Notes: generated from the letters alone by a model not told the origin. Positions 19,907-31,300 are shown, counted from the first letter of the stretch. The stretch is DNA of 64,000 bases from Pantoea phytobeneficialis (GCF_009728735.1 NZ_CP024636.1:3138155-3202154), one strand, 5' to 3'. Numbers and translations are program-made.

Positions 19907-20917
19907 ATGTCTGACGGCTGGAATATTGCGCTATTGGGCGCGACAGGCGCAGTAGGGAACGCTGTACTGGAACTGCTGGCGGAACGCCAGTTCCCGGTTG
20001 GTGAGATATATCTGCTGGCGAGCGAGAACAGCGCAGGCGAAACTCTGCGTTTCGAGGGGCGTTCGGTGCGGGTACAAGATGCGGCGGAATTTGACTGGTC
20101 GCAGGCGCAACTGGCCTTTTTCGCTGCCGGTCGCAGCGCCTCGGCGCGTTACGCCGAAGAAGCCGCCAGCCAGGGCTGCCTGGTGATCGACAGCAGCGAT
20201 CTGTTCGCGCTGGAGCCGGATGTGCCATTGGTGGTGCCGGATGTGAATCCCCAGGTGCTGGCGGATTACCGCAACCGCAACATCATCTGTGTGGCGGATA
20301 GCCTGGTCAGCCAGCTGTTAAGCGCCATCAAACCGCTGGTGGATGCTGCCGGTCTGGGGCGTTTGCAGGTAACAAACCTGATGTCAGTCTCCAGCGATGG
20401 TAAGAGCGCGGTGGATGCGCTGGCGGGCGAGAGCGCGCGTCTGCTCAACGGCGTACCGGCGGATGAACATTATTATGGTCGTCAGCTGGCGTTTAACCTG
20501 CTGCCACAGCAGGTGGACAGCAACGGCAGCGTGGAGAGCGAACGTCGTCTGGTGGATCAGGTGCGCAAAGTGTTACAGGACGAAGGCTTACCGATTGCGG
20601 TGAGCAGCGTGCAGGCCCCGGTATTTTACGGCAATGCGCAGATCGTCCATGTGGAAAATCTGCGCCCCTTGTCTGCTGAAGAAGCGCGAGATGAACTGGC
20701 GCGTGCCGAGGATATCCGTCTGAGCGACGAAGGCGATTATCCGACTCAGGTGCAGGATGCGTCCGGCAACGGCGAATTGAGCGTTGGCTGCGTGCGTAAC
20801 GATTACGGTATCCCAGAGCTGCTGCAATTCTGGTCAGTGGCTGACAACATCCGCTTCGGCGGCGCGCTGATGGCGGTCAAAACCGCTGAGAAGCTGGTGC
20901 AGGAGTATCTGTATTAA
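19907..20917 (+). CDS. usg: Aspartate-semialdehyde dehydrogenase-like protein Usg
   Basis: A 336-residue paralog of aspartate-semialdehyde dehydrogenase, known as USG-1 because it lies upstream of truA. The N-terminal NADP motif ([18 protein letters not shown]) is present. Where true dehydrogenases have a catalytic cysteine in a conserved N-C-S/T context, this protein has [16 protein letters not shown] near residue 130, without cysteine, as in Usg proteins that are probably not active dehydrogenases. The stop codon shares one base with the truA start (TAATG). Confidence 0.92.
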   Translation: MSDGWNIALLGATGAVGNAVLELLAERQFPVGEIYLLASENSAGETLRFEGRSVRVQDAAEFDWSQAQLAFFAAGRSASARYAEEAASQGCLVIDSSDLFALEPDVPLVVPDVNPQVLADYRNRNIICVADSLVSQLLSAIKPLVDAAGLGRLQVTNLMSVSSDGKSAVDALAGESARLLNGVPADEHYYGRQLAFNLLPQQVDSNGSVESERRLVDQVRKVLQDEGLPIAVSSVQAPVFYGNAQIVHVENLRPLSAEEARDELARAEDIRLSDEGDYPTQVQDASGNGELSVGCVRNDYGIPELLQFWSVADNIRFGGALMAVKTAEKLVQEYLY

Positions 20918-21723
20918 TGTTGTCTGAAGGTAACACGCATAAGCTGGCGCTGGGTATTGAGTACGACGGCAGCCGTTATTATGGCTGGCAGCGGCAGCAG
21001 GAAGTGCGCAGCGTGCAGGAAAAGCTGGAAAAAGCGCTGTCGAAAGTCGCTAACCATCCGGTTAGCGTGTTTTGCGCCGGACGTACCGATGCCGGGGTAC
21101 ATGGCACCGGGCAGGTGGTGCATTTTGAAACCACTTCTCAGCGTGCCGAGGGTGCCTGGACGTTGGGCGTCAATGCCAACCTGCCGCCGGATATCGCCGT
21201 GCGTTGGGTTAAAGCGGTGCCGGATGAGTTTCATGCTCGTTTCAGCGCTACAGCGCGTCGCTACCGTTATGTTATTTATAACCAGCGGCTGCGTCCGGCG
21301 ATTTTGGGCAGCGGCGTGACGCACTTTTATCATCCGCTGGATGCAGAAAAAATGCAGCGCGCCGGACAATGCCTGCTGGGCGAAAATGATTTCACCTCAT
21401 TTCGCGCCGTGCAGTGTCAGTCACGTACCCCGTGGCGTAATGTGATGCATCTTAACGTTACGCGTCAGGGACCGTACGTGATTGTGGATATCAAAGCGAA
21501 TGCGTTTGTACACCACATGGTGCGCAACATCGTTGGCAGCCTGATGGAAATTGGCTGCGGTAATCAGCCTGAAACCTGGATGGCAACGTTGTTGGCCGCG
21601 AAAGATCGCACCCTTGCCGCAGCGACCGCCAGAGCCGAGGGGTTGTATCTGGTGGCGGTGGATTATCCGTCCCACTTTGCGTTACCTCAGCCTGCGCTGG
21701 GACCACTGTTCCTCGCGGATTAA
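20917..21723 (+). CDS. truA: tRNA pseudouridine synthase A
   Basis: TruA makes pseudouridine at positions 38-40 of tRNA anticodon arms. The 268-residue protein contains the catalytic Asp in [19 protein letters not shown] near residue 60 and the family blocks [17 protein letters not shown] and [17 protein letters not shown]. It overlaps usg by one base, so it is translationally coupled to it. dedA follows 33 bp later. Confidence 0.96.
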   Translation: MLSEGNTHKLALGIEYDGSRYYGWQRQQEVRSVQEKLEKALSKVANHPVSVFCAGRTDAGVHGTGQVVHFETTSQRAEGAWTLGVNANLPPDIAVRWVKAVPDEFHARFSATARRYRYVIYNQRLRPAILGSGVTHFYHPLDAEKMQRAGQCLLGENDFTSFRAVQCQSRTPWRNVMHLNVTRQGPYVIVDIKANAFVHHMVRNIVGSLMEIGCGNQPETWMATLLAAKDRTLAAATARAEGLYLVAVDYPSHFALPQPALGPLFLAD

Positions 21724-21756
21724 TTGTTACTCGAAGGATGTAAGGAGCCTGGCTTT

Positions 21757-22419
21757 ATGGAGTTCATCCATTTTATCGTCGATTTTATTCTGCATATTGA
21801 TGTGCATTTGGCCGAACTGGTGGCGCAGTACGGTATCTGGATTTATGCCATTTTGTTCCTGATTCTGTTCTGCGAAACCGGTCTGGTGGTCACGCCGTTC
21901 CTGCCGGGTGATTCTTTGCTGTTTGTTGCTGGCGCATTGGCCGCACTGCCGAGTAATGACCTCAATGTGCATATGATGGTGGCCCTGATGGTGATTGCGG
22001 CCATTCTCGGTGATGCCGTTAACTACACCATTGGTCGTCTGTTTGGCGAGAAGCTGTTCAGCAATCCCAATTCAAAGATTTTCCGCCGCAGCTATCTGGA
22101 TAAGACCCATGCGTTCTACGAGCGCCACGGTGGTAAAACCATAATACTTGCGCGCTTTGTACCAATCGTGCGAACCTTTGCCCCCTTTGTGGCAGGGATG
22201 GGACACATGTCCTATCGTCACTTCGCGCTCTTTAACGTTGCGGGTGCGCTGCTGTGGGTGTTGTTGTTCTCTTACGCCGGTTACTTGTTTGGTGATTTGC
22301 CGGTGGTGCAGGAGAACCTGAAACTGCTGATCGTCGCGATTATCGTGGTGTCGATCCTGCCAGGCGTGATTGAAGTCTGGCGTCATCGTCGTCAGGCACG
22401 TCAGCAGAAATCCCAGTAA
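21757..22419 (+). CDS. dedA: DedA inner membrane protein
   Basis: A 220-residue DedA (SNARE-associated/VTT) family membrane protein. These proteins support membrane homeostasis and envelope energetics, and some members act as polyprenyl-phosphate or phospholipid translocases. The conserved blocks [19 protein letters not shown] and [20 protein letters not shown] are intact, including the acidic residue and the arginine motif. The start at 21757 follows TAAGGAG; a TTG at 21724 would extend the protein without support. Confidence 0.93.
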   Translation: MEFIHFIVDFILHIDVHLAELVAQYGIWIYAILFLILFCETGLVVTPFLPGDSLLFVAGALAALPSNDLNVHMMVALMVIAAILGDAVNYTIGRLFGEKLFSNPNSKIFRRSYLDKTHAFYERHGGKTIILARFVPIVRTFAPFVAGMGHMSYRHFALFNVAGALLWVLLFSYAGYLFGDLPVVQENLKLLIVAIIVVSILPGVIEVWRHRRQARQQKSQ

Positions 22420-22551
22420 GCCCAAAACCAGATTTTTATCCACAGCGAGAAGCGGTTGTGGTTTAATGAGCGACATTTACGGCCTGCTGAAGGTGATTTC
22501 AGCAGCAATGAGAAGACTGGACCAGGTCGGTTTTAAACAGAAAGGTCATCA

Positions 22552-23460
22552 ATGAGCTGGATTGAACGCATACTTAACAAAAGCAATATTACGCCGACGC
22601 GCCGCGCCAACATCCCGGAAGGGGTCTGGACCAAGTGCGACAGCTGTGGCCAGGTGCTGTATCGCGCCGAGCTGGAGCGTAATCTTGAGGTCTGCCCGAA
22701 GTGCGACCATCACATGCGCATGCACGCCCGTGAGCGCCTGCATAGCCTGCTGGATGAAGGAACGCTGGTAGAATTAGGTAGCGAGCTGGAACCCAAGGAT
22801 CTGTTGAAGTTCCGTGACTCGAAGAAGTACAAAGATCGTCTGGCGGCGGCTCAGAAAGAGACTGACGAGAAAGACGCTCTGATCGTCATGAAAGGCCAAC
22901 TGCACGGTATGCCGATCGTGGCTGCGGCGTTTGAGTTCTCCTTTATGGGCGGCTCAATGGGTTCAGTGGTTGGTGCGCGTTTTGTGCGTGCGGTTGAGCA
23001 GGCGCTGGAAGATAATTGCCCGCTGATCTGCTTCTCCGCCAGTGGCGGTGCGCGTATGCAGGAAGCGCTGATGTCGCTGATGCAGATGGCGAAAACCAGT
23101 GCCGCACTGGCGAAAATGCAGGAACGCGGTCTGCCGTATATCTCGGTACTGACTGACCCGACCATGGGTGGCGTTTCCGCCAGCTTCGCGATGCTGGGCG
23201 ATCTCAACGTGGCGGAACCGAAAGCGTTGATCGGTTTTGCCGGTCCGCGTGTTATCGAACAAACCGTACGTGAAAAACTGCCGCCGGGCTTCCAGCGCAG
23301 TGAATTCCTGATCGAAAAAGGCGCGATCGATATGATCATCCGTCGTCCGGAGATGCGCTTTAAGCTGGCCAGCCTGCTGGCGAAAATGATGAACCTGCCA
23401 GCGCCGCTGCAGGATGGTGATCAGCCGATTGCGGCTGAGCCGGAGAGCAACGAGGCCTGA
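22552..23460 (+). CDS. accD: Acetyl-CoA carboxylase carboxyltransferase subunit beta
   Basis: AccD pairs with AccA to move the carboxyl group from biotin to acetyl-CoA, giving malonyl-CoA. The 302-residue protein has an N-terminal zinc ribbon with CDSCG near residue 27 and [10 protein letters not shown] near residue 46, then the carboxyltransferase core with [19 protein letters not shown] and [17 protein letters not shown]. The length is that of E. coli. A stem-loop follows. Confidence 0.97.
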   Translation: MSWIERILNKSNITPTRRANIPEGVWTKCDSCGQVLYRAELERNLEVCPKCDHHMRMHARERLHSLLDEGTLVELGSELEPKDLLKFRDSKKYKDRLAAAQKETDEKDALIVMKGQLHGMPIVAAAFEFSFMGGSMGSVVGARFVRAVEQALEDNCPLICFSASGGARMQEALMSLMQMAKTSAALAKMQERGLPYISVLTDPTMGGVSASFAMLGDLNVAEPKALIGFAGPRVIEQTVREKLPPGFQRSEFLIEKGAIDMIIRRPEMRFKLASLLAKMMNLPAPLQDGDQPIAAEPESNEA

Positions 23461-23470
23461 CAGGCAACGG

Positions 23471-23492
23471 AAAGGCGCAGAAATGCGCCTTT
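23471..23492 (+). terminator. Hairpin after accD
   Basis: AAAGGCGC and GCGCCTTT form an 8-bp stem with a 6-nt loop 10 bp after the accD stop. The T-run is short, so some readthrough into folC is likely. Confidence 0.6.
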
Positions 23493-23529
23493 TCACCAAT
23501 GCACCGTATAAAGTTAGTTAACGGGACAC

Positions 23530-24798
23530 ATGGACACTCTTCACCTTCCCCAAGCCACGTCGCCTTTAGCTACGTGGCTTCATTATCTTGAACACCTGCA
23601 TTCTCAGCCCATTGAACTGGGGCTGGATCGTATTCAACGCGTCGCTTCACGTCTTGACCTGCTCAAACCCGCGCCATTTGTTTTCACCGTTGCCGGGACT
23701 AACGGCAAAGGCACCACCTGCCGTACGCTGGAAACCCTGTTGATGGCGGCGGGATACCGCGTGGGCGTCTACAGCTCACCACATCTGGTGCGCTACACCG
23801 AGCGGGTGCGCGTCCAGGGCGCGGAGCTGGATGAAGCGTTGCACAGCGCCAGCTTTGCCGAGATTGAAGCCGGACGTGGCGATATTTCCCTGACCTACTT
23901 CGAATTCGGTACCTTATCGGCACTCAATCTGTTTCGTGCTGCCGGGCTTGATGTGGTGATCCTTGAAGTCGGTCTCGGTGGGCGACTGGATGCCACCAAT
24001 ATCGTTGATGCGGATGTCGCCGTTATCACCAGCATCGCACTGGATCATACCGACTGGTTGGGACCGGACCGCGAAAGCATTGGCCGCGAGAAAGCAGGCG
24101 TGTTTCGTGGTGGGAAACCCGCAGTGGTGGGTGAGCCCGATATGCCGCACACCATTGCCGAGGTTGCAGCAGAGAAGGGCGCGCTGTTGTTGCAGCGTAA
24201 CCGTGACTGGCAATGGCAGCAGCAGGGCGAGAGCTGGAGTTTGCAGGATGCGCAGGGCGAATTGCGCGATCTTCCCCTGCCACAGGTGCCGCTCCCCAAT
24301 GCTGCCACCGCGCTCATTGCGTTGCGCGCCTCGGGCTTATCGGTAAGCGAAGCGCTCATTCGCCAGCATCTGCCGCTGGCGATTTTACCAGGCCGTTTTC
24401 AGACGGTAAGCACCTCGCCGCGTGTGATCCTCGATGTGGCGCATAATCCCCATGCCGCTTATTATCTGGCTTCACGTCTGGCTGAATTGCCGCGTACCGG
24501 TAAGGTTCATGCGGTGGTCGGGATGCTGCATGATAAAGATATCGCCGGGACACTGGCGGCGCTGGCACCACAGGTGGATAGCTGGTACTGCGCACCGCTT
24601 GACGGCCCGCGTGGTGCGACGGCGGAGCAGTTGATTGCTCACCTGGCAAGCGGTGAGGCATTTGCGACCGTAGACTCAGCATGGCAGGCTGCGCGTCAGC
24701 AGGCTCGGCCCGAGGATGTGATTCTGGTGTGTGGTTCTTTCCACACCGTAGCACAGGTAATGGAATCGATGGCAGCGGAGAACGGCAGTGGCAAGTAA
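23530..24798 (+). CDS. folC: Dihydrofolate synthase/folylpolyglutamate synthase
   Basis: FolC joins dihydropteroate and glutamate and then extends the polyglutamate tail of folates. The 422-residue Mur-ligase-type protein has the P-loop VAGTNGKGTTCRTLE near residues 55-69, the block EVGLGGRLDATN near 146-157, and ILDVAHNPHAA near the start of the C-terminal domain. It overlaps dedD by 11 bp. Confidence 0.96.
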   Translation: MDTLHLPQATSPLATWLHYLEHLHSQPIELGLDRIQRVASRLDLLKPAPFVFTVAGTNGKGTTCRTLETLLMAAGYRVGVYSSPHLVRYTERVRVQGAELDEALHSASFAEIEAGRGDISLTYFEFGTLSALNLFRAAGLDVVILEVGLGGRLDATNIVDADVAVITSIALDHTDWLGPDRESIGREKAGVFRGGKPAVVGEPDMPHTIAEVAAEKGALLLQRNRDWQWQQQGESWSLQDAQGELRDLPLPQVPLPNAATALIALRASGLSVSEALIRQHLPLAILPGRFQTVSTSPRVILDVAHNPHAAYYLASRLAELPRTGKVHAVVGMLHDKDIAGTLAALAPQVDSWYCAPLDGPRGATAEQLIAHLASGEAFATVDSAWQAARQQARPEDVILVCGSFHTVAQVMESMAAENGSGK

Positions 24799-25528
24799 GT
24801 TTCAGAACCGTTTAGTGGGCACGGTAATCTTGGTGGCGGTTGGCGTCATCGTGTTACCAGGCCTGCTGGATGGCAAGAAAAAGCACTACAAAGAGGAATT
24901 CGCTGCAATTCCGCTGGTGCCAAAACCGGATGATCAGCAGGACAGTGAGATGGTGCCCCCGGTGACGCAGTCGCTGCCTGCCCAGCCGCCGGAAGGCGCA
25001 GGTGCGGCGCAAAGCGAAGCCAGTGGTAAAACCACCACCCCGGTCGAGTCTGGCAGCGCGCAGCCAGTGGAGAACAACGAACCCACGGTAGTGACACCTC
25101 CGCCAGTGCACCAGAGTGCGCCGGTGCAGACTGCGAAACCGAAACCGGTCGAGCAACCTAAGCCGAAACCGGTGGAGCAGCCGAAACCAAAACCGGTTGA
25201 ACCGAAGCCGGTCGAGCAGCCGAAGCCAGTAGAAACCGCTAAACCGGTTGAAGCGCCGAAGCAGAGCGAAGCGGAAGCCCCGGCGGGCCAGGCTTATGTG
25301 GTCCAACTCGGTGCGTTGAAAAACGCGGCTAAAGTGAATGAGATCGTCGCGCAGTTGCGTCTGTCGGGATATCGCGCATTTACCGTGCCATCCACGCCGG
25401 TTCAGGGGCAAATTACCCGCATCTACGTCGGGCCTGATGCCTCAAAAGCGAAGATGCAAGCTGCGCTGGGTGAACTGAAAAACCTCTCCGGACTCGGTGG
25501 AGTGGTGAAACCCTACAGCACGCGCTAA
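24788..25528 (+). CDS. dedD: Cell division protein DedD (SPOR domain)
   Basis: DedD is a septal-ring protein that binds denuded peptidoglycan through its SPOR domain. The GTG start gives the N-terminus MASKFQNRLVGT of E. coli DedD. It has one N-terminal membrane anchor (about 11-26), a long proline/lysine/glutamate-rich linker with repeated PKPVEQ units (about residues 116-160), and a C-terminal SPOR domain (about 168-245, AYVVQLGALKNAAKVNEIVAQL). It is 246 residues, longer than the roughly 220 of E. coli as I recall, mainly through the linker. Confidence 0.94.
   Translation: MASKFQNRLVGTVILVAVGVIVLPGLLDGKKKHYKEEFAAIPLVPKPDDQQDSEMVPPVTQSLPAQPPEGAGAAQSEASGKTTTPVESGSAQPVENNEPTVVTPPPVHQSAPVQTAKPKPVEQPKPKPVEQPKPKPVEPKPVEQPKPVETAKPVEAPKQSEAEAPAGQAYVVQLGALKNAAKVNEIVAQLRLSGYRAFTVPSTPVQGQITRIYVGPDASKAKMQAALGELKNLSGLGGVVKPYSTR
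25135..25260 (+). repeat. PKPVEQ codon repeat in dedD
   Basis: About six tandem copies of a unit encoding PKPVEQ or close variants, written with mixed synonymous codons (CCG AAA CCG GTC GAG CAA and variants). It encodes the flexible periplasmic linker of DedD. The synonymous differences suggest an older repeat, but copy number could vary between strains. Confidence 0.7.
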
Positions 25529-25539
25529 ACCGTTGATAA

Positions 25540-25636
25540 GCCGCGCCGATGGCTGAAAAAGGCGCGGCATAGCACGGAGTGTTCACCGTGATGTTGGCTT
25601 AAAAATTACTATATTTCAGTGAATTACAGCACTGAA
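25540..25636 (+). other. Two hairpins in the dedD-cvpA gap
   Basis: GCCGCGCC/GGCGCGGC (25540-25568, 8-bp stem) and TTCAGTG/CACTGAA (25615-25636, 7-bp stem) lie between dedD and the terminator before cvpA. They may stabilise or process the dedD mRNA end. No gene is visible in this 250-bp gap. Confidence 0.45.
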
Positions 25637-25644
25637 TTGTCTCA

Positions 25645-25676
25645 GGGCGAGGAAAGTTTTTTTCATCGCCCTTTTT
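25645..25676 (+). terminator. Terminator before the cvpA promoter
   Basis: GGGCGA and TCGCCC form a stem with a 15-nt loop, followed by TTTTT. It ends the pdxB-to-dedD run ahead of the PurR-controlled promoter. Confidence 0.65.
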
Positions 25677-25700
25677 ATGGATGCAGAACCGGAAAACCCT

Positions 25701-25716
25701 ACGCAAACGTTTTCTT
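25701..25716 (+). promoter_or_regulatory. PurR operator of the cvpA-purF operon
   Basis: ACGCAAACGTTTTCTT matches the PUR box (ANGCAANCGNTTNCNT). A -10 box TAGAAT (25724-25729) lies just downstream, so the operator occupies the -35 side of the promoter. PurR with hypoxanthine or guanine is known to repress this operon in E. coli. Confidence 0.88.
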
Positions 25717-25780
25717 TTTCTGTTAGAATGCGCCCCGAACTGGATGCAGGGGTGCAATCGCGCTGGCGCTGGAAGAGTTC

Positions 25781-26266
25781 ATGATCTGGATTGATTACGT
25801 CATTATTGCGGTAGTTGGTTTTTCGGCCCTGGTCAGCCTGGTTCGTGGGTTTGTCCGGGAAGCCTTATCTCTCGTTACCTGGGGATGCGCGTTTTTTGTC
25901 GCCAGTCACTACTACGCCTACCTTGCAGTCTGGTTTACAGGTTTTGACGACGAACTGGTTCGCAACGGTATCGCTATCGCGGTGCTCTTCGTTGCCACCC
26001 TGATTGTGGGTGCCATCGTGAACTATGTGATCGGCACGCTGGTTGAAAAGACCGGTCTGTCGGGAACCGACAGGGTGTTGGGGGTCTGTTTCGGGGCGTT
26101 GCGTGGCGTGCTGATCGTTGCCGCTATTCTCTTCTTCCTCGATACATTCACCGGCTTCTCGAAAAGCCCGGACTGGCAGCAGTCCCAACTCATTCCCCAG
26201 TTCAGTTACATCATCAGGTGGTTCTTCGACTATCTGAAAAGCACGTCCAGTTTTTTACCCCGGTGA
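25781..26266 (+). CDS. cvpA: Colicin V production protein CvpA
   Basis: A 161-residue inner membrane protein with four hydrophobic segments, first gene of the purF operon. The N-terminal block IDYVIIAVVGFSALVSLVRGFVREALSL is typical. It is needed for colicin V release in E. coli and affects envelope stress tolerance; the molecular activity is not known. A PurR box lies 65 bp upstream. Confidence 0.95.
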   Translation: MIWIDYVIIAVVGFSALVSLVRGFVREALSLVTWGCAFFVASHYYAYLAVWFTGFDDELVRNGIAIAVLFVATLIVGAIVNYVIGTLVEKTGLSGTDRVLGVCFGALRGVLIVAAILFFLDTFTGFSKSPDWQQSQLIPQFSYIIRWFFDYLKSTSSFLPR

Positions 26267-26302
26267 CGCCATCGGGAGTGCGGCTAATGAGGAAATGACA
26301 AC

Positions 26303-27820
26303 ATGTGCGGTATTGTTGGTATCACCGGTTTTATGCCAGTAAACCAGTCGATCTATGACGCGTTAACGGTGCTACAGCACCGCGGGCAGGATGCCGCCGG
26401 CATTTGTACCATCGATGCGCTGAACTGCTTTCGTCTGCGCAAAGCCAACGGGCTGGTGAGCGATGTCTTCGAAGCACGCCACATGCAGCGTTTGCAGGGC
26501 AACATCGGGATTGGTCATGTACGCTACCCGACAGCAGGCAGCTCCAGCGCCTCTGAAGCGCAGCCTTTCTATGTGAACTCCCCTTATGGCATTACACTGG
26601 CGCACAACGGCAACCTGACTAACGCACACGAGCTGCGTAAACAGCTGTTCGAAGTGGGTCGCCGTCACGTCAACACCACCTCAGATTCCGAAATCCTGCT
26701 GAACATTTTTGCGCAGGAGCTGGACCGTTTTCAGCATTACCCGCTGGAAGCTGACAACATTTTTGCCGCAGTGGCTGCGGTGCACCAGCAGGTGCGCGGG
26801 GCTTACGCGGTGGTTTCGATGATTATCGGTCACGGTATGGTGGCCTTCCGCGACCCGAACGGTATCCGTCCGTTGGTACTGGGTAAACGCGTGATTGCTG
26901 ATGGTCGCACCGAGTATATGGTCGCGTCCGAGAGCGTCGCGCTGGATACGCTGGGCTTTGAATTTATTCGTGACGTAGCGCCGGGCGAAGCGGTGTACAT
27001 CACCGAGCAGGGCCAACTCTCGACCCGCCAGTGTGCTGAGAACCCGAAAAGTAATCCGTGTCTGTTCGAGTACGTTTACTTTGCGCGTCCGGATTCCTTC
27101 CTTGATAAGATCTCGGTCTACAGCGCGCGCGTCCGTATGGGCACCAAGCTGGGTGAGAAAATTGCTCGTGAATGGGAAGATCTCGACATCGACGTGGTGA
27201 TTCCGATTCCGGAAACCTCAACCGATGTGGCGTTGGAAATCGCCCGTATTCTCGACAAACCGTATCGCCAGGGTTTTGTGAAAAACCGTTACGTGGGCCG
27301 TACCTTTATTATGCCGGGTCAGCATCTGCGCCGTAGCGCGGTGCGTCGTAAGCTGAACGCCAACCGTGCCGAGTTCCGTGACAAAAACGTGTTGCTGGTG
27401 GATGACTCCATCGTGCGCGGTACCACCTCTGAGCAGATTATCGAGATGGCGCGTGAAGCGGGTGCCAAGCGTGTCTATCTGGCTTCAGCCGCACCGGAAA
27501 TTCGTTTCCCGAATGTCTACGGTATCGACATGCCGAGCGCAACTGAGCTTATCGCTCACGGTCGTGAAGTGGAAGAGATTCGCCAGCTGATCAAAGCTGA
27601 CGCGCTGATTTTCCAGGATTTGGACGATTTGATTGAAGCGGTTCGCGAAGAGAACCCGGATATCGCACAGTTCGAGTGTTCGGTGTTTAACGGTGTTTAT
27701 GTCACCAAAGACGTTGACCAACGTTATCTGGACTACCTCCAGTCACTGCGTAACGACGATGCGAAAGCCATTGCACGTCAGACTGAGGTTGAAGGTCTGG
27801 AACTGCATAACGAAGGTTAA
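26303..27820 (+). CDS. purF: Amidophosphoribosyltransferase
   Basis: PurF makes 5-phosphoribosylamine from PRPP and glutamine, the first committed step of purine synthesis. The 505-residue protein starts with the nucleophilic Cys2 in MCGIVGITG (class II glutamine amidotransferase domain, about 1-240). It ends with a phosphoribosyltransferase domain bearing the PRPP loop [18 protein letters not shown] near residues 362-379. Unlike the Bacillus enzyme it has no obvious Fe-S propeptide. It is in the cvpA operon under PurR. Confidence 0.98.
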   Translation: MCGIVGITGFMPVNQSIYDALTVLQHRGQDAAGICTIDALNCFRLRKANGLVSDVFEARHMQRLQGNIGIGHVRYPTAGSSSASEAQPFYVNSPYGITLAHNGNLTNAHELRKQLFEVGRRHVNTTSDSEILLNIFAQELDRFQHYPLEADNIFAAVAAVHQQVRGAYAVVSMIIGHGMVAFRDPNGIRPLVLGKRVIADGRTEYMVASESVALDTLGFEFIRDVAPGEAVYITEQGQLSTRQCAENPKSNPCLFEYVYFARPDSFLDKISVYSARVRMGTKLGEKIAREWEDLDIDVVIPIPETSTDVALEIARILDKPYRQGFVKNRYVGRTFIMPGQHLRRSAVRRKLNANRAEFRDKNVLLVDDSIVRGTTSEQIIEMAREAGAKRVYLASAAPEIRFPNVYGIDMPSATELIAHGREVEEIRQLIKADALIFQDLDDLIEAVREENPDIAQFECSVFNGVYVTKDVDQRYLDYLQSLRNDDAKAIARQTEVEGLELHNEG

Positions 27821-27828
27821 GTTTTATT

Positions 27829-27859
27829 GCCCGTTTTTAATTGATGATTAAAAACGGGC
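27829..27859 (+). terminator. Long stem-loop after purF
   Basis: GCCCGTTTTTAAT and ATTAAAAACGGGC form a perfect 13-bp stem with a 5-nt loop starting 8 bp after purF. There is no T-run after the stem on the plus strand, so it may protect the mRNA 3' end as much as terminate. Confidence 0.6.
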
Positions 27860-28390
27860 ATACTCTGCAAATAATTTCACTGCTAACTTTTCTCACCTCT
27901 CTCCTGCGCGTTTAATTGCCACCTGTCCGACTATTTATTCTTAATTGCAGTAGTAAAAAACTGATAAGCCTTGATTGGGGAATGACTAATTCCTGATTAT
28001 TCTTTTTTTCTTGCCCTGATTTTTAGTGATGGGTTTAATTAAAAAGCATACATTAATTTAAACATATCATTTCCATATTGTTAATAACTCAGAAGGGAAC
28101 AGGTTTTATTTTCAGTTTCTTATCAGGATTGTTATGCCTTGTATTCCTAATTATCAATGGCATAAATGGTTAATGGCTGATTTTTGAGATTTTACTTGTC
28201 GATGTGCTTATGAGTGAGAAAAATAGCCTGTTCGCGGCGATTTTTCTCATCCATAATTATTCCGCGTAATCTCATTAACGATTTTTTCTCACTGCATTGA
28301 AAATTTGCTGCGGTAAAGCTCGAAATAAAACAGCGATTTTTATTCCGGGCGATATTTTTCAGGCGTTTTTCAATCACTGGGTAAATCTTA
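27860..28390. other. AT-rich intergenic region upstream of the first invasin gene
   Basis: About 530 bp without a convincing gene. It is much richer in A and T than the flanking housekeeping genes, which would suit H-NS binding. The last 123 bp resemble the leader of the second invasin gene: AATCTCATTAACGATTTTTT at 28268-28287 and a CTGGGTAAATCTTA stretch just before the ATG. A 61-codon minus-strand frame (28192-28377) has no ribosome site. Confidence 0.6.
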
Positions 28391-31300
28391 ATGCAATTTA
28401 AAAAATTTAAGCTCTCGGCTATTTATACTGCAATTTTTATGCAGCTATCAGTTTCGACATTGGGTATGCCCATTGTTGCTCAAGCGAGTACGCAGCAGGA
28501 CATGAAGGTGCAGTCCACGGTGCTGAAAGCGGGCGAGAGTGTTGCAGACGTAGCAAAACGCAATAAGGTATCTGTCGATCATCTGTGGGAAATCAACTCG
28601 TTTGCGTTCAGCGATAAAGCCACTTTCCTGGCGGCTTCTGCCGGTCAGGCTATCTGGATACCGGCTGGCAAAGCAGCAGCCTTACCGCTGGAAAGAGCGA
28701 CCCAGCAGGATACAAAAGCGAATAAATCAGCACAGCAGGCTGATGTTAAAGTAAATGACAAAACCACCGATGCACGTCAATTCGGTCAGAACCAGCTCAA
28801 CTCGATGGCGGGCCAGCAAGCGGAGTCCTGGCTGAACGGTTTTGGTGGGTCATCGCGGGTTTCCATCTCCTCTGATAAGAACTTCTCTAACTACAACTAT
28901 GCCGGTGATGTGCTGGTACCGTTGTGGGACAGCCGTGATTTTATGATCTTCAGCCAGTTGGGCGCGCGTCATGCTGACGAACGTACCACCGGCAATATTG
29001 GCTTCGGTTCACGTTATTTTGTTGATGGCTGGATGCTGGGTAATAACGTCTTCTTTGATAACGATTTCAGCGGTAACAACCGTCGTATTGGTCTTGGTGC
29101 TGAGATCTGGACTGAAGCGCTGCGTCTGGCTGCTAACGGCTACTACGGACTTAACGGCTGGCATCAGTCTAAATTGCTGGCGGATCATGATGAGCGTCCA
29201 GCCAATGGCTGGGATATCGAATTGGCGAGCTGGCTGCCGATGTATCCGCAGCTCGGAGGTAAGGTTAAATACGAACAATTCTATGGCGACAACGTGGCGT
29301 TGATGAGCCGTAGTAACCTGCAAAAGAATCCGTCAGCCGTGACGATGGGTGTGAACTGGACACCGGTACCGCTGGTGACTGTTGACGCGGGTCATCGTAA
29401 GAGCATGCAGAGTGGCGGAGACACCACCGTTGGCCTGAACCTGAACTGGAACTTCGGTCAATCACTTGACTGGCACCTTTCGCCGGAAGCGGTGGCCGAT
29501 CAGCGCAGCCTGGTGGGTTCACGCTATGAGTTGGTGTCACGTAATAACGAGATTGTGATGGATTACCGTGAGCAGACCGTGATTACCTTCTCACTGGCGA
29601 GCGCGATCAAAGGTGTGGAAGGCACTTCACAGCCGCTGGGTGTCAGCGTCTGGGCGAAGCATGGCTTGGGCAAAATTGTCTGGGACGATGCCGCATTGGT
29701 GGCGGCGGGCGGTAAAATTACCGGTACAGGTGCTAATTCGGCGTTGGTGTTACCCGCCTATAAAGATGGCGCGAACAACAGCTATACCCTGAGTGCGGTA
29801 GCTTACGACAGCAAAGGCAAGGCTTCACCGCGTGCACAGGTACAAATCACGGTAGAAAAAACGGAGCAGATTCCTGAGCAGCCGGGCCAGCCGGATGCCG
29901 GACAGACCACTTTGACCCTCATCAATGGGCAACTTGTGGCCAATGGTACAAGTAAAACCGAGTTGGTGGTCGAGCTGAAAGATAAAGACGGCAAGCTTAT
30001 TAGTGGCAATGCCGGTAATTTGCGTCTGGACGCGCAGATGCAGAATAAACTGACCCGTGCAGCTAATAGCGGTGTGACTGTCGGCAAATTCCGTGAAGAA
30101 GGTTCAGGGCGTTACGTGGTGGATCTGACCGCAGGTACTGAAGCCGGCGTAGTAATGCTGACGATGTATCATGGCAGCACGCAATTGGGTCATCTGGAAC
30201 TGACGTTGAAGGCGAAAGGATCTGATGCGGGAGATGTTGCACAAATTAACTTCACTTCTATTGAAAATCAATTTGTTGCGGGTCAGAGCTTTACCTATAC
30301 CGTCATTGCTACTGACAGCGAGGGTAAGCCCGTTTCAGGTGCAGCCCTTGAGTTTAATGATCGAGAGGGAAATGCCATCATTGCTGATAATGGCGGCATA
30401 ACTGACGCAGAGGGCAAAGTATCTTTAACTCTGATGAAAGAAAAAGCGCAACACTATAACATCGCCATTCGTGTTGCTGGCTCTGATAAATATTTGGTTG
30501 ATAAACCTTATATGGTGATGGCAGATGTGGCTTCAGCGCAAGTTGCTCAGAGTGAGATCACGGCTGGAAAATTTAAAACAAATAATGGTGTAGTACAAAT
30601 GATTACACCCGCAACCTTTACTGCCATAGTGCAGGATCGGTTCCAAAATCCACTTATTTATCAAACTGTCGTTTTTGAGGCGGAACAAAATGGTAATCAG
30701 ATCAAAATTACAGCGAACGGCGCTGGTAAGACCAATGAACATGGTGAGGTGAGCGGAACGGTGACATTGCAGGTCCCTGTAGAAGAGACCACAGTAACCT
30801 ATAACCTTTATGCCATGATTGATGGTAAGCGTGTTGAAGGTAATGTTAAACCGGTGACGATGGAGCGCGTAGCCAGTGAGCCTGCCACAATTCGCTTCGA
30901 GAATAACGATCAGGTATTCGTTGTTGGCAGTGAAGTAAACTTCCCAGTTGTTGTGACTGACAGCTTTGATATTCCGGTTCCAGATGTAACGGTTGAGTTC
31001 TTTAATCAAGCGAACAACATTATCGACAGGGTTAAAACTAATGCACAAGGTCAGGCGTCTACCACGATGAGGATGCCAGAAAAAGAAAGTGTTGGAACTA
31101 ATCTGATCCTTGGCGTTCGTGTTCAAGACCATAGTAAAGTAATGCAACAAAGACCTTATATGGCGATAGCTGATATGGCTTCGGCACGAGTTGTAAGTGG
31201 TGAGTCCACACAGGGAACTTACAGAGGAGTAGGAACCGCTGGAGTAGAAACAGTGACACCAGCAACGTTTGCCATTGCTTTGGAAGATCGCTTCCAAAAT

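Noticed and set aside
19907..20917. Calling usg a true aspartate-semialdehyde dehydrogenase (asd)
   Set aside because: The expected catalytic cysteine context is missing and the position before truA is that of the known paralog usg.
28192..28377. A 61-codon minus-strand frame upstream of the first invasin gene
   Set aside because: It starts with GTG and has no ribosome site. It lies in the leader-like block shared with the second invasin gene, which explains its conservation better.
27860..28390. Prophage or insertion-sequence remnant upstream of the invasins
   Set aside because: No transposase or integrase fragment, no terminal inverted repeats and no attachment-site duplication could be found on either side of 27860-34540.
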